Source of the DNA: JAXDMK01 sp963765955
Lineage (GTDB): Bacteria > Actinomycetota > Acidimicrobiia > Acidimicrobiales > AC-14
Assembly (NCBI GenBank): GCA_963765955.1
Contig: CAVXYA010000011.1
Span: forward strand, 294,767 to 358,766
Length of the DNA: 64,000 nt
Reading direction: 5' to 3'
Shown here: one piece after another, positions 54,795 to 63,466 of the stretch
How positions within the stretch are numbered: position 1 is the stretch's first letter
How the letters are laid out: the number at the start of each line of letters is the position of its first letter
Translations under genes and position numbers: made by a program
Notes under the pieces: generated by a model
The model's input: only the letters and a program-made list of their open reading frames with translations
Told to the model about the DNA's origin: nothing
Databases searched by the model: none

Positions 54795-55084
54795 ATGCTG
54801 ACGACCTATCCGATGTGGACGTACCCCCAGGAGCGGTACTACTACGGCTGGTACGACGCCGAGCCGCCGGAGCCGACCGACCGTGACATCAAGTCGATGA
54901 TCGTGGACCGGCTGCGGGAGAACCAGTGCACGAAGGACGACGACTCACCGTCGACGTCAAGCGCGACGTGGTGATCCTGACCGGAACCGTGAGCACCTCG
55001 CGGGCCAAGCGGGCTGCGGGCGACGACTCCTGGGACACCCCCGGCGTCGTCGACGTCAGCAACCAGCTCCTAGTCGAGAGTTGA
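54795..55084 (+). CDS. BON-domain protein (one frameshift)
   Basis: About 96 residues. M-L-T-T-Y-P-M-W-T-Y-P-Q-E-R-Y-Y-Y-G precedes D-R-D-I-K-S-M-I-V-D-R-L-R-E-N; after the frame change near 54943 (one base lost) it continues L-T-V-D-V-K-R-D-V-V-I-L-T-G-T-V and V-V-D-V-S-N-Q-L-L-V, a BON domain. ATG 54795 has AAGGAG upstream. There is no signal peptide. BON domains bind membranes or peptidoglycan; role here unknown. Confidence 0.75.
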
Positions 55085-55160
55085 CCCGACCGTGCTGGGT
55101 GTCCGGCGGCCTACACCGGTGGCGCTTCGCTCCACCGGTGCGGGCCGGGGGGCGCGATCG

Positions 55161-55610
55161 GTGATCACCCGCCGAGGCCATCTCCTGGTGGCGGCCGTCG
55201 TGGTCGCGGTCGCCACCACCGGCTGCCGATCCGGTGACGCCGATCCTGCGGCGCAGCCCGTCCCGGGGGACACGACCTTCGAGCAGGGCCGCTTCGATGA
55301 CCTTCCGCAGTTCCCTCGCAGCGAGCCCGTCGGGCCGAGAACCGATGTGGGCGGCATGGTGACCCGCAGCTACGGGGCCGCGGGGGCTTCGCCGTCGCAG
55401 ATCCTCGAGTTCTATCGGGACGCGCTCGACGAGCGCTGGCAGATGGAGGCGGAGATCGAGAAGCTCGGGGTGGGCACGTTCCGGGCAGACTGGATCAGCG
55501 AGGACCACCGCCTGCGGGTCAGCGCCACGGAGGCGCCCACCCTCGAGTCGGAGAACGATGCCGCGGACATGGTGGTGGCCCAGTACAGCCTGTCGCCGCA
55601 CCCCCGGTGA
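55161..55610 (+). CDS. Predicted lipoprotein
   Basis: 149 residues from GTG 55161: R-R-G-H-L-L-V-A-A-V-V-V-A-V-A-T-T-G-C is a lipoprotein signal. The mature part has L-P-Q-F-P-R-S, a Y-G-A-A-G-A-S-P-S-Q-I-L-E-F-Y-R-D-A-L segment and beta-like strands, recalling small secreted domains of unknown function. The frame opens at 55092, only 7 nt after the BON stop, so a longer start is possible. Confidence 0.65.
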   Translation: MITRRGHLLVAAVVVAVATTGCRSGDADPAAQPVPGDTTFEQGRFDDLPQFPRSEPVGPRTDVGGMVTRSYGAAGASPSQILEFYRDALDERWQMEAEIEKLGVGTFRADWISEDHRLRVSATEAPTLESENDAADMVVAQYSLSPHPR

Positions 55611-55716
55611 GGCGCGGTCCGGTTTCGCGCCCGCTCAGTGCAGCCGACCATGGGGCGCTCATGGTCGCGCTCGAGCCCCGAGGCCACTGTGAGTGATGAC
55701 GGCGCGGACCGCCGCG

Positions 55717-56202
55717 TCAACCGGGGTCGGTCCGGCTGATCGAAATGCCACCGGTGGGTTCCAGCACGACCAGGGAGACGTTGCCCAGCTCGAAGACGCC
55801 GGCCTGCCGAAGCTTGCTCCAAAGCTCCTGTTCCGTGAGCTGGGATGTCAGTGGCCCCCGCGGCAGGCTCAGCCGGCCATCCTCCACGACCGTCTCCGGC
55901 TTGAAGTCCAAAAGTCTCTGCAGGCCGGGAAATCGCCGGCGGAGGGCGCCGATCCCCACTTGGAGCCCCAGAAGCGTGATCAGCGCCGCCAGCCCCTGGG
56001 CATAGCTCGGCTCGGCACTGACGGCGGTCGACGAAACCAGGGTTCCCAGCGCGATGGTGACCACCACGTCGAACGCGGACAGCTCCGCCAGGGTGCGCCG
56101 CCCGGCCAGGCGAATGGCAACCACCGCCGACAGGTAGATCGCGACCGTGCTGAGGATCACGTAGCCGATCGTGGTCCACGTCGATCCGAACCATTGCTCC
56201 AT
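55717..56202 (-). CDS. DUF421 (YetF-like) membrane protein
   Basis: 161 residues. Three membrane helices, with R-L-A-G-R-R-T-L-A-E-L-S-A-F-D-V-V-V-T-I-A-L-G-T-L between them, then a small cytoplasmic domain (L-T-E-Q-E-L-W-S-K-L-R-Q-A-G-V, V-V-L-E-P-T-G). Matches the DUF421/YetF family; function poorly known. ATG 56202 has GGGAGGG upstream; the frame reaches 56247. Divergent from the MscS gene. Confidence 0.9.
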   Translation of the reverse strand: MEQWFGSTWTTIGYVILSTVAIYLSAVVAIRLAGRRTLAELSAFDVVVTIALGTLVSSTAVSAEPSYAQGLAALITLLGLQVGIGALRRRFPGLQRLLDFKPETVVEDGRLSLPRGPLTSQLTEQELWSKLRQAGVFELGNVSLVVLEPTGGISISRTDPG

Positions 56203-56262
56203 GACGATCCCTCCCGGTCGGTGACCCGCATTTCCGGACTTGTCCACGGGTAAGCGTGCCCC

Positions 56263-57221
56263 GTGCCCGCCCCCCGCATGGCCTCACTGGTGACGCAGGC
56301 CTCCGACGTCGAGGAGTTGCAGGAATCGGCGACGGGTGCCTGGGACACCTTCGTGGGCGCACTTCCACGAGTCGGGATCGCCGTCGGCGTCCTGGCCGCC
56401 TTCGTCGTCACCGGTCGCCTCCTGCGCCCCCTCATCCGGCGGCGGCTCGTCCGGCGCCGCACACCCAGCTTCGCCCGTGTCTTCGCCAAGCTCACCTCGT
56501 CGGCCATGAGCGTCTCGGGCGTCCTGCTGGCAGTCACGATCGTGTTTCCGTCCGTCCGGCCCGTCGACGTCCTCACCGGCGCCGGCGTGCTCACCATCGC
56601 CGCCGGCTTCGCCTTCCAGGACATCCTCCAGAACATGCTGGCCGGCATCCTGCTGCTGTTCCGCCAGCCGTTCCGGGGAGGTGACCAGATCAGGGCCGGT
56701 GAGGTGATGGGCACGGTGGAGGAGATCAACATCCGCGAGACGGTGATCACGACCTTCGACGGCCGCCGCGTCCTGGTACCCAACGCCAAGGTGTACACCG
56801 ACGTGATCCACGTCCAGACCGCCCACCAGCGGATCAGGGCCGGCTTCGTCGTGGGTATCGCCTACGAGGCCGACATGGCGGCCGCCCGCACGATCGCCGC
56901 CGACGCGGTGGCGGGGGTGGACGGCGTGGCCGCGGATCCGGCGCCGGAGGCGATCTACGTGGAGCTGGCCGAGCTCCACCGTCGACCTCACCGTGCAGTT
57001 CTGGTGCGACTCGCACCAACTCGAGATGCGGCGGACAGTGGGCCGGGCCATCGAGGCGGTCAAGAGCGCGTTCGACGCCCACGGCATCGAGATGCCGTGC
57101 CAGGTCGTCGCCCTCCAGGCCACGTCGAGCTGGGCCGCGGCCCTTCGCGGTGGCGAGGTGACCCCCGCCGGAAGCGTGGCCCACGTCGCCGGCGGGGTCG
57201 GCCGAGGGCGGGGCCGGTTGA
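56263..57221 (+). CDS. MscS-family mechanosensitive channel (frameshifted)
   Basis: About 319 residues after removing an extra base near 56968 (expected junction L-A-E-S-T-V-D-L-T-V-Q). Two membrane helices, then the pore/beta region T-I-A-A-G-F-A-F-Q-D-I-L-Q-N-M-L-A-G and R-G-G-D-Q-I, E-I-N-I-R-E-T-V-I-T-T-F-D, V-P-N-A-K, and a C-terminal alpha/beta domain. It should release solutes on hypo-osmotic shock. The stop is placed at TGA 57219-57221, which requires another +1 change near the C-terminus; the DUF1622 TTG overlaps it (TTGA). GTG 56263 or ATG 56278. Confidence 0.82.
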
Positions 57222-57580
57222 GTGACCTCATCTCGGAACGGACGCTGCGGAACGCCGTCGACCTGGTGGTTCGTTTGGTCGAGTTCGCCGCTGCCGTCGT
57301 GATCTTCGCCGGTGCCCGCGGTGGCGTTCGTCCGCTTCGTCATCACCGCCGTGCGTGATCGCAACGCCGCCCGTTTCGTGCCCGTCAGCTGGGTCGGTTC
57401 CTGGCCTTGGGTTCGAGTTCCAGCTCGCCTACGACATCCTGTGGACGGCGGTCGCTGCGACGGTCAGGCGGATCGGCGAACTGGCCGCGGTGGCCGCGAT
57501 ACGACGGCGTTGAACTTCTTCCTCATAGGATTCGTCGCGAGCACCAAGAACTCGCCGAACCGGGCTCGCAGCCGCGATGA
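57218..57580 (+). pseudogene. DUF1622 membrane protein gene, several frameshifts
   Basis: Pieces in three frames: L-I-S-E-R-T-L-R-N-A-V-D-L-V-V-R-L-V-E-F-A-A-A-V-V-I-F-A-G-A, then A-V-A-F-V-R-F-V-I-T-A-V-R-D-R, then Q-L-G-R-F-L-A-L-G, then E-F-Q-L-A-Y-D-I-L-W-T-A-V-A-A, then A-L-N-F-F-L-I and R-E-H-Q-E-L-A-E. Together they form a standard DUF1622 protein of about 120 residues with three helices. At least four frame changes of both signs within 360 bp. Either true decay or poor sequence quality. TTG start overlaps the MscS stop. Confidence 0.65.
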
Positions 57581-57864
57581 TATCGGTGGTCGACACCGCC
57601 TCCCTTCTGGTCACGCCTGGCTGGTGTGGCGGTGTTTCTGCTGGAGGCGGCGGTGGGCCGGTGGCCGACGGCCTCGACGCCGCGCTCGAATTGTGGGTCG
57701 CCGCGGGCTTGCTGCGTCTGGCGCACGGACCACAGCTCGAGCGCTTGGGCGCGACGGCCGGGATCATCGCCGTCCGCCACTTGGTGGCCTTCGGGTTGTC
57801 GCCCCCGCACTCGACCGACGAAGCGCCACCTGATGAGGTGCACGCTCGGATCGTGCGTCCTTAG
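57577..57864 (+). CDS. Small membrane protein, DUF1622-like (frameshifted)
   Basis: ATG 57577 overlaps the DUF1622 stop (ATGA). The expected product reads M-I-S-V-V-D-T-A-S-L-L-V-T, then in another frame L-A-G-V-A-V-F-L-L-E-A-A-V-G, then back in the first frame V-A-D-G-L-D-A-A-L-E-L-W-V-A-A-G-L-L-R-L and I-I-A-V-R-H-L-V-A-F-G-L. Two to three helices with a layout like DUF1622. Likely partner of the two upstream genes. Function unknown. Confidence 0.55.
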   Translation: MISVVDTASLLVTPGWCGGVSAGGGGGPVADGLDAALELWVAAGLLRLAHGPQLERLGATAGIIAVRHLVAFGLSPPHSTDEAPPDEVHARIVRP

Positions 57865-58377
57865 GCGGCACCCGGAAGTACCGCGTCTGGTTGCCGATCC
57901 AGCCCGCCGTCGAGCGGTAGACGCAGATCAGGCGCGTCTGCAGTAGTACGACCACATCTCCTGGCTGAACATGGGAATGTCAACCCGATCCGGCCCACCG
58001 TGACTGGCGGTGTGGACTCGGGACTCCGCTGGCGGGGATAAGAGTGATTGGCCCCGCAGTCTGCCGCAGGCGTGGGAGGTCTCTTGGAGATCGATTCGAG
58101 TTGGAGAGCTCCTCGCCGGGAACCCTCTCGCCGGCGTCGGGCCTCCCGGACAGCCCCCGAACCCGGCGACCTCGCAATCGGGCGCGTTCACAGCGAGCAC
58201 GTTCCAATTTTGGGGTTCTTCCGGAGGCGCGAGGCCACGCCATCTCGAACCAGCGACGACCGGTGCCGCCGCTCCCCACTCTCGAACACCTGTTCCTTCA
58301 AGTCTTCGTCCCGTTCCTACCCGAAGGCCGAGACGACGAGGGCGACGATGACCACCGGACGGCGCCGCGGAGGTGGG
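57865..58377. other. 513-bp region with no supported gene
   Basis: Less GC-rich than its surroundings. Open frames on both strands have no family similarity, no good ribosome binding site and Arg/Ser-rich compositions typical of shadows. A GTTCGAGATGG run on the minus strand (near 58240) recalls a tRNA T-loop, but no cloverleaf can be drawn. Confidence 0.45.
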
Positions 58378-58669
58378 TCAGGGTATGTCTAGCCGGGAAA
58401 TGCGTCGCCCTACCGGGTTCGGCGGGGGACGGGGTCGAGCGCGGCTACGGCGGGCGAGGAGGGCGAGGAGGGCGCCGGCGACGACGCCCACCACCAGGCT
58501 GGCGAACAGTGCCAGCCACCTGGGCGCCATCACCTCCGGATCAGGATGCAGATCGTCGTCGACCGGCGGTTTTCGACGATGAGTACGGCGGCGAAGATCA
58601 GCTGTACGAAGCCAGCTATCTGCTGGCGGGAGAACGGGACCAACGGTCCTGCTCTGGCGTCGAGCTCAT
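58378..58669 (-). pseudogene. LapA/DUF1049-like gene, decayed paralogue
   Basis: From ATG 58669 the corrected product (about 97 residues) reads M-S-S-T-P-E-Q-D-R-W, P-F-S-R-Q-Q-I-A-G-F-V, A-V-L-I-V-E-N-R-R-S-T-T-I, and P-E-V-M-A-P-R-W-L-A-L-F-A-S-L-V-V-G-V-V-A-G. This closely parallels the intact gene at 63016. One base is missing near 58640 and one near 58510, so the frame breaks twice. A degenerate duplicate of the intact gene. Confidence 0.72.
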
Positions 58670-58788
58670 GACGAGCACGCTCTTGGCCCTCCGTCTCCAA
58701 CGTCAGGGGGAGGTGTCGCTGCGGGGGCGGCGCAGGCGGAGGCGGCCGCGAGAGAGGTCGGAGCCGGCTGTACAGCCGAGTTGAGCCC

Positions 58789-60042
58789 TCACTCCGCCCT
58801 ACCGGGAGCGCCCGTTGTCCGTCGGCCTGTGGGCCGGCGTCGGATCAGCCCGAGAATGGAGAGCGCCACTCCGCCTGACGCGATGAGCGCCAGGCTGCGC
58901 ATGCCGGCGCTGGCCCGGAAGGGCACGGCGGTGGCGAGGCCGGCGCCGCTGACCCAGCAGAGCTGGAAGATTGTCTCGTAGCGGGCGAAGGTGCGGCCCC
59001 GCACGGTCGAGGGTGCGTCAACCTGGAGAAGGCTGTCGAACGCCAGTCGACCGCTCGCCGTCGCCAGTCCTACGACGCCCGCCACCACTGCCGCACGCGG
59101 CACATCGAAGGACCCCCCGGCCCAGAGCGCCGCCACCGCCGTCGCTCCCAGGCTGAGCTGGAGGAGCAACGTCTCCCGGACTAGGGCGCGAAGGGCTGGC
59201 GCCAGGACCGCACCGGCGAAGCCACCGATGCCAGCACCGGCGATCACCACTGCAAACCCCCGGCCCTGCTCGCCCTCGGCCCGGAGCAGGAACGCCAGGA
59301 GGAACGTGAGGAAGCCCACCGCCGCCCTGCTGGCACCCATCGCCACCCCTCCGGCCAGCAGGCGCGAGCTGAGCAGCGCCCGGTAGTCGCCGGCCTCGAC
59401 GGGGTCCCTGCCCTCCGTAGGACTACGGGGGATACGCGCCCCGGGCACGACCGCAGCAGAGAACACGACGACGGCGAAGCCCAAAGCCAGTCCCGACCCG
59501 CTGATCACATTTGCCCCTGCCGCCAGACCGGCCCCGAGAGTCCCCCCCACGACGGAAAGCACGGCCAGTCTGGCGTTCCCCCACATAGGCGACCGGTCCC
59601 GCGGAAGCACGTCGGGCATGAGCGCGCTGCGGCTGACGCCGTGCATCCGGGACAGGACGAGGAGCCCGAAGGCCAAGGGGTACAGGGCGACACGGTCGGT
59701 GCGGGTAGCGAGAAGGAGAGCGAGGACGGCCCGGCCTCCCGCGGCGAAGATGATCGCGAGCCGGTAGGTGCCAGATCGTCGGTCGAGCCAGGGTCCGACG
59801 AGCGGGGAAAGGGCGGCGAAAGGCGCCAGGGTGAGCGCCAGATACAGGCCAACCTTGTCGCGTGCCTCGCCGATCGGGACGGCGAAGAAGAGGGTGTTGG
59901 CGAGGGCAACGGCCACCATGCCGTCGCCCGCGGCGTGAAGGACCTGCACCTCGGCCAGCCGGCGGAAGGGGGTCGGTGTCCGGCGTCGGTCCCCGCCCTG
60001 GGCCCGCCACCTGGCTTGCGACGATGCCCGGCGTGATCCCAC
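58789..60042 (-). CDS. MFS transporter
   Basis: 417 residues from GTG 60042, with about 11-12 membrane helices. The loop after helix 2 reads G-P-W-L-D-R-R-S-G-T-Y-R, the MFS signature loop in loose form, and the halves are joined at about residue 205-215. No substrate can be named. The frame extends to 60168, but upstream residues are Ser/Arg-rich and not membrane-like. Intact. Divergent from the L,D-transpeptidase gene. Confidence 0.82.
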   Translation of the reverse strand: MGSRRASSQARWRAQGGDRRRTPTPFRRLAEVQVLHAAGDGMVAVALANTLFFAVPIGEARDKVGLYLALTLAPFAALSPLVGPWLDRRSGTYRLAIIFAAGGRAVLALLLATRTDRVALYPLAFGLLVLSRMHGVSRSALMPDVLPRDRSPMWGNARLAVLSVVGGTLGAGLAAGANVISGSGLALGFAVVVFSAAVVPGARIPRSPTEGRDPVEAGDYRALLSSRLLAGGVAMGASRAAVGFLTFLLAFLLRAEGEQGRGFAVVIAGAGIGGFAGAVLAPALRALVRETLLLQLSLGATAVAALWAGGSFDVPRAAVVAGVVGLATASGRLAFDSLLQVDAPSTVRGRTFARYETIFQLCWVSGAGLATAVPFRASAGMRSLALIASGGVALSILGLIRRRPTGRRTTGAPGRAE

Positions 60043-60211
60043 CGACCGGATGCTACGGCGACTCCCGAAGGTCGGCTGCGGGGTGGCGAGTGGATGGGGC
60101 GATGTGGTCCTTGTCGCGGCACTTCGGCGGCAGGCAATACTGGCGGTAGCCGCGCTCGACGCGAGCAAGCAGCTCGCATTCGAAAGCTAGGCACGCCGAG
60201 AAGGAGCGACC

Positions 60212-61387
60212 GTGGCCGCCTGCAAGTCCGACGAAGAAGGACCGGCCAGTGGCGTCGCTGGCGCACGGCGTCGAGGCCAGCAGGGTTTGATTGCGGCCGC
60301 TCGGCGCCCGTTCTCCGGCACCGGCTTCGATCCCGGCGACCCGGCGAGGCGCCGAGCCATGGGCTTCAGTTGGCAGGTTCTGGTTCCTGTGGCGCTCCTC
60401 GCCCTGGCAATTGGCTGCGGCAGTCCTGAGGACGCCGGGCTGACCACGCCGGTGCCGACCTCAACGACCATTGCCGGTTCGACGGAAACGATCGCCCCAG
60501 TTCCATCAACGACCTCCGGACCCTCGACGGTGCCCCCCACGACAGAGGCCCCCACCACCGTCCCGCCCACGACGGACCCCCCTGCGACTCCGCCCCCGAC
60601 CACCGTGCCCCCGACCACCGTGCCCCCGACCACCGTGCCCCCGACCACCGTGCCCCCGACCACCGTGCCCCCGACCACCGTGCCCCCGACCACCGTGCCC
60701 CCGACCACCGTGCCCCCGACCACCGTGCCCCCGACCACCGTGCCCCCGACCACCGTGCCCCCGACACCTGCGGTCTTGGGTCGGGAAGATGAGGGCCCTG
60801 ACGTTCTCGCCGTGCAGGAGCGGCTCACCGCCCTCCGTTACTGGCTCGGCTCGGCGGACGGGGCGTTCGGTCAGCTCACCCAACAGGCTGTCTACGCCTT
60901 CCAGAAGGCGAACGACATTGCCGTCGACGGCCGGGTGGGACCCCAGACCCGGGCTGCCCTCGCCAATCCGTCCTCGCCCGTACCCCAGAGTCGAGCAGGA
61001 CGGGTGATCGAGATCGACAAGGCGCGCCAAGTCCTCTTCAGCGTCATCGACGGCAGGATCGACTGGGTCTTCAACACGTCGACGGGGACGGAGCTGCCGT
61101 ATGACCACCCGCACGGCTACACCGCGCTCGCCGATACTCCCCCCGGCACCCACTCCGTGTTCTGGGAGACGGACGGGTGGGAGGACGGCAATCTCGGGCC
61201 CCTCTACCGGCCGAAGTACTTCCACGAGGACGGGATCGCGGTCCACGGGTACGGCAGCATTCCGCCATTCCCCGTCTCCCACGGTTGCGCTCGCGTCAGC
61301 TTTGCGGCCATGGACTTCATCTGGGACTTCGGGCTCATGCCCATGGGGTCGACGGTGCTCGTCTACGGCGAGACACCCGCGGTCTGA
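60212..61387 (+). CDS. L,D-transpeptidase (YkuD) with peptidoglycan-binding domain and repeat linker
   Basis: 391 residues from GTG 60212, chosen because AAGGAG lies 5 nt upstream; ATG 60359 is an alternative that would start directly at the signal segment. A hydrophobic segment ends in a lipobox-like A-I-G-C, followed by a Thr/Pro linker coded by an 11-copy 15-bp repeat. A PG_binding_1 domain (about 190-255) has R-E-D-E-G-P-D-V-L-A-V-Q-E-R-L, G-A-F-G and V-D-G-R-V-G-P-Q-T. The YkuD domain ends with I-A-V-H-G-Y-G and S-H-G-C-A-R-V, with catalytic C359. It should form 3-3 crosslinks in the cell wall. Confidence 0.92.
   Translation: MAACKSDEEGPASGVAGARRRGQQGLIAAARRPFSGTGFDPGDPARRRAMGFSWQVLVPVALLALAIGCGSPEDAGLTTPVPTSTTIAGSTETIAPVPSTTSGPSTVPPTTEAPTTVPPTTDPPATPPPTTVPPTTVPPTTVPPTTVPPTTVPPTTVPPTTVPPTTVPPTTVPPTTVPPTTVPPTPAVLGREDEGPDVLAVQERLTALRYWLGSADGAFGQLTQQAVYAFQKANDIAVDGRVGPQTRAALANPSSPVPQSRAGRVIEIDKARQVLFSVIDGRIDWVFNTSTGTELPYDHPHGYTALADTPPGTHSVFWETDGWEDGNLGPLYRPKYFHEDGIAVHGYGSIPPFPVSHGCARVSFAAMDFIWDFGLMPMGSTVLVYGETPAV
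60601..60765. repeat. 15-bp minisatellite, 11 perfect copies
   Basis: The unit CACCGTGCCCCCGAC is repeated 11 times without a mismatch and codes P-T-T-V-P in the linker of the L,D-transpeptidase. Perfect identity points to recent expansion; copy number changes would alter the linker by five residues without a frameshift. Confidence 0.97.
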
Positions 61388-61404
61388 TCCCCCCTGCCCG
61401 CTGA

Positions 61405-62844
61405 TCAGGCCGCGGGTGCGCGGGGCACCACCTCGCGGTCGACCCGGAAGCTGCCCTCCACTCCGGCCAGCGACACGTAGTCGACAGCAACCAGCTGTCC
61501 GCCCCGGAAGTGGAGCACCTCCGCCTCGTACGCCAGCGCGGTCGAAACGGTGAAGGCGCCGAGCCCACTCGCGCCGGACGTTCCAACGGTGAGGAACCTC
61601 GTGCCGGAGCGGAGCTCAGATCGCCGCCGATGGGTGTGACCTTGGATGACCAGAGGGACGGCTCCGGCCGCCTCTGCGCCCAACACCGGATCGTGGACCG
61701 CGAGCACGTCCGGGCCGAGCTCCTGGACGAGCTGGGCGACGATCGGCGCCTCCTGGGTCTTGGCGTCCTTCGCCTCCGCGGGGCTCGTCTTGTTGTCGGC
61801 GGTGAACGTCGGGTCGGCGACCCCGAGAACCCGGACGCCGCCGATCTCGACGAGCTGACCGTCGAGCACGGTCACATTGGCGACCCCCGCCAGGGCGGTG
61901 CGGACTTCGGGCGAGTCATGGTTTCCGGGGACGAAGTAGTACGGCACGGGCATGGTGCGGAGGATGTCTCCGATGCGGGCTTCGACAGGGAGGCCGAACG
62001 ACGTCAGGTCACCAGTGTCCACGATGGCTCGGGTCCCGAACTCCCGGGCCAGCCGCGAGGCGAACTCGAGGCCCAGAGGGTTGAGGTGGATGTCACTGAC
62101 GTGCAGGATCGCCGTATCAGTGGGACCTGGCTGGGGCTCGGCCGATGCCGCCTGGTACAGGTTCGTGAGCTGGCGACTCAGGATGTCGACGCGCCCTCGC
62201 ACGTCCTCGAAGCTGTCGACATGGCGCTGGATGGTTTGCAGCACGTGCGGCGCTTCCTCCAGCGGACCCACGAACTGCGGAGACTCGAAAGCTCCGGCGT
62301 CGAACGTGGTCCACGTCAGCCCGAGGACCAGCGCCGCGCCCGCCACACCCCCCGTGATGCCGGCCACCACCAGAGTCGGCCGCCGGCGCGGGACAACCGC
62401 TCCGAGGAGTCCCCCGACGACACCCGAGAAGATGAGCGTGCGAACCACGAAGGCGCGCAGCAGAGGCTCGACGTCCTGCGTGATCGACCTGCGGAGGGCG
62501 AGCTCTGGGTCACTGCCGGCCAGAAGGCGCTGGAGCTCCTGGATGTCGAGTTGCTGGACCGTCGCCGACAGCTTCAGGGGTGACCGGTGCGTGCGAGCCG
62601 AGAGCGCTCCGAGGGGAGGGAGCTCCAGCTCTGTCGTTGGGCGGCCGCCCAACGAGGCACGAACGGCCACCGAGCCAGGTCCGACCGTCCCCCGGGTGAC
62701 TGGTTCGATGGCCAGGGCGGCACAGGCTCCGACCATGCCCAAGCCCATTACGGCGGCAACGGCGAACATGCGCCGCCCGATCGAAGAACGCCGCGACCCG
62801 CGACCCACAACGGCCCCTGGTTGGTCGGGCTGATCGTCGGCCAT
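61405..62844 (-). CDS. Membrane-anchored metallophosphoesterase
   Basis: 479 residues from ATG 62844. One N-terminal helix (about 27-46), an extracytoplasmic stretch with L-Q-R-L-L-A-G, then two further helices (about 130-190), then the calcineurin-like domain: V-S-D-I-H, V-D-T-G-D-L, V-P-G-N-H-D-S and I-Q-G-H-T-H-R. All metal ligands are present. The substrate is unknown. Longer starts (GTG 62871, TTG 62913) are possible. Confidence 0.88.
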   Translation of the reverse strand: MADDQPDQPGAVVGRGSRRSSIGRRMFAVAAVMGLGMVGACAALAIEPVTRGTVGPGSVAVRASLGGRPTTELELPPLGALSARTHRSPLKLSATVQQLDIQELQRLLAGSDPELALRRSITQDVEPLLRAFVVRTLIFSGVVGGLLGAVVPRRRPTLVVAGITGGVAGAALVLGLTWTTFDAGAFESPQFVGPLEEAPHVLQTIQRHVDSFEDVRGRVDILSRQLTNLYQAASAEPQPGPTDTAILHVSDIHLNPLGLEFASRLAREFGTRAIVDTGDLTSFGLPVEARIGDILRTMPVPYYFVPGNHDSPEVRTALAGVANVTVLDGQLVEIGGVRVLGVADPTFTADNKTSPAEAKDAKTQEAPIVAQLVQELGPDVLAVHDPVLGAEAAGAVPLVIQGHTHRRRSELRSGTRFLTVGTSGASGLGAFTVSTALAYEAEVLHFRGGQLVAVDYVSLAGVEGSFRVDREVVPRAPAA

Positions 62845-63015
62845 GCGAAGATGCTCGCGCGTCGCCTCCACCCTCAGCTGCCTCGAGATGCGCCGGCGGC
62901 TTCTCCCCCACAACCGTGTCGAGGTCCACGCCCGACTCCCGCTTCACCCGGTGATGCCGCCGTGCGGCGTGGTCCGGGATGCCGAGGGGCGAGCAGCGCC
63001 CGATACCCTGCGGGC

Positions 63016-63243
63016 ATGGACTCCAAGCGTCTCAGTCGCTGGTTCCCGTTCACCCCTCGGCAGACCGCCGGACTTGTGCTCGTGGTGCTGGCCGTGATCT
63101 TCGTCCTCGAGAACCGGCGGTCAACCACGATCCGGTTTCTGATCCCAGAGGTCACCGCGCCCCTGTGGGTCGCTCTCTTCGCCAGTCTGGTGCTGGGCCT
63201 CGTCGCCGGTGGCCTTCTGGTCCACGGCCGCCATCACGAGTAA
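63016..63243 (+). CDS. LapA/DUF1049-like small membrane protein
   Basis: 75 residues. W-F-P-F-T-P-R-Q, helix one (A-G-L-V-L-V-V-L-A-V-I-F-V-L), E-N-R-R-S-T-T-I-R-F, then helix two (W-V-A-L-F-A-S-L-V-L-G-L-V-A-G-G-L-L). Typical DUF1049 hairpin. ATG 63016. Intact homologue of the decayed copy at 58378; a more distant one is at 19026. Confidence 0.88.
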   Translation: MDSKRLSRWFPFTPRQTAGLVLVVLAVIFVLENRRSTTIRFLIPEVTAPLWVALFASLVLGLVAGGLLVHGRHHE

Positions 63244-63466
63244 GCCCGGGGGTTCCGCCCACCTCGCCGCGACGTCGCCGCCGGCGAGCCAGCGCGATGT
63301 CCGGTCGAGGACTCGGTAGGATGGCCGGGGTTCCGACCGCGTCGTGAGCGACAGACCGGCTGCTCGTGTCGCCAGGTGTCGGCGGCGGAACCCGAGGAGC
63401 TGAGGCCCACGGCCAGGCGAGAGGAGTTGACCAGCGAGGATCCTGTCGGTTCTGACCCAGATAGCC

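Noticed and set aside
57980..58279. Possible tRNA or small gene on the minus strand
   Set aside because: A GTTCGAGAT run resembles a T-loop, but no acceptor stem or anticodon arm can be paired, and the open frame has no similarity or ribosome binding site.
60601..60765. Array of short repeats as a CRISPR
   Set aside because: The 15-bp units are directly adjacent without spacers and lie in frame inside a coding linker; no cas genes are present.
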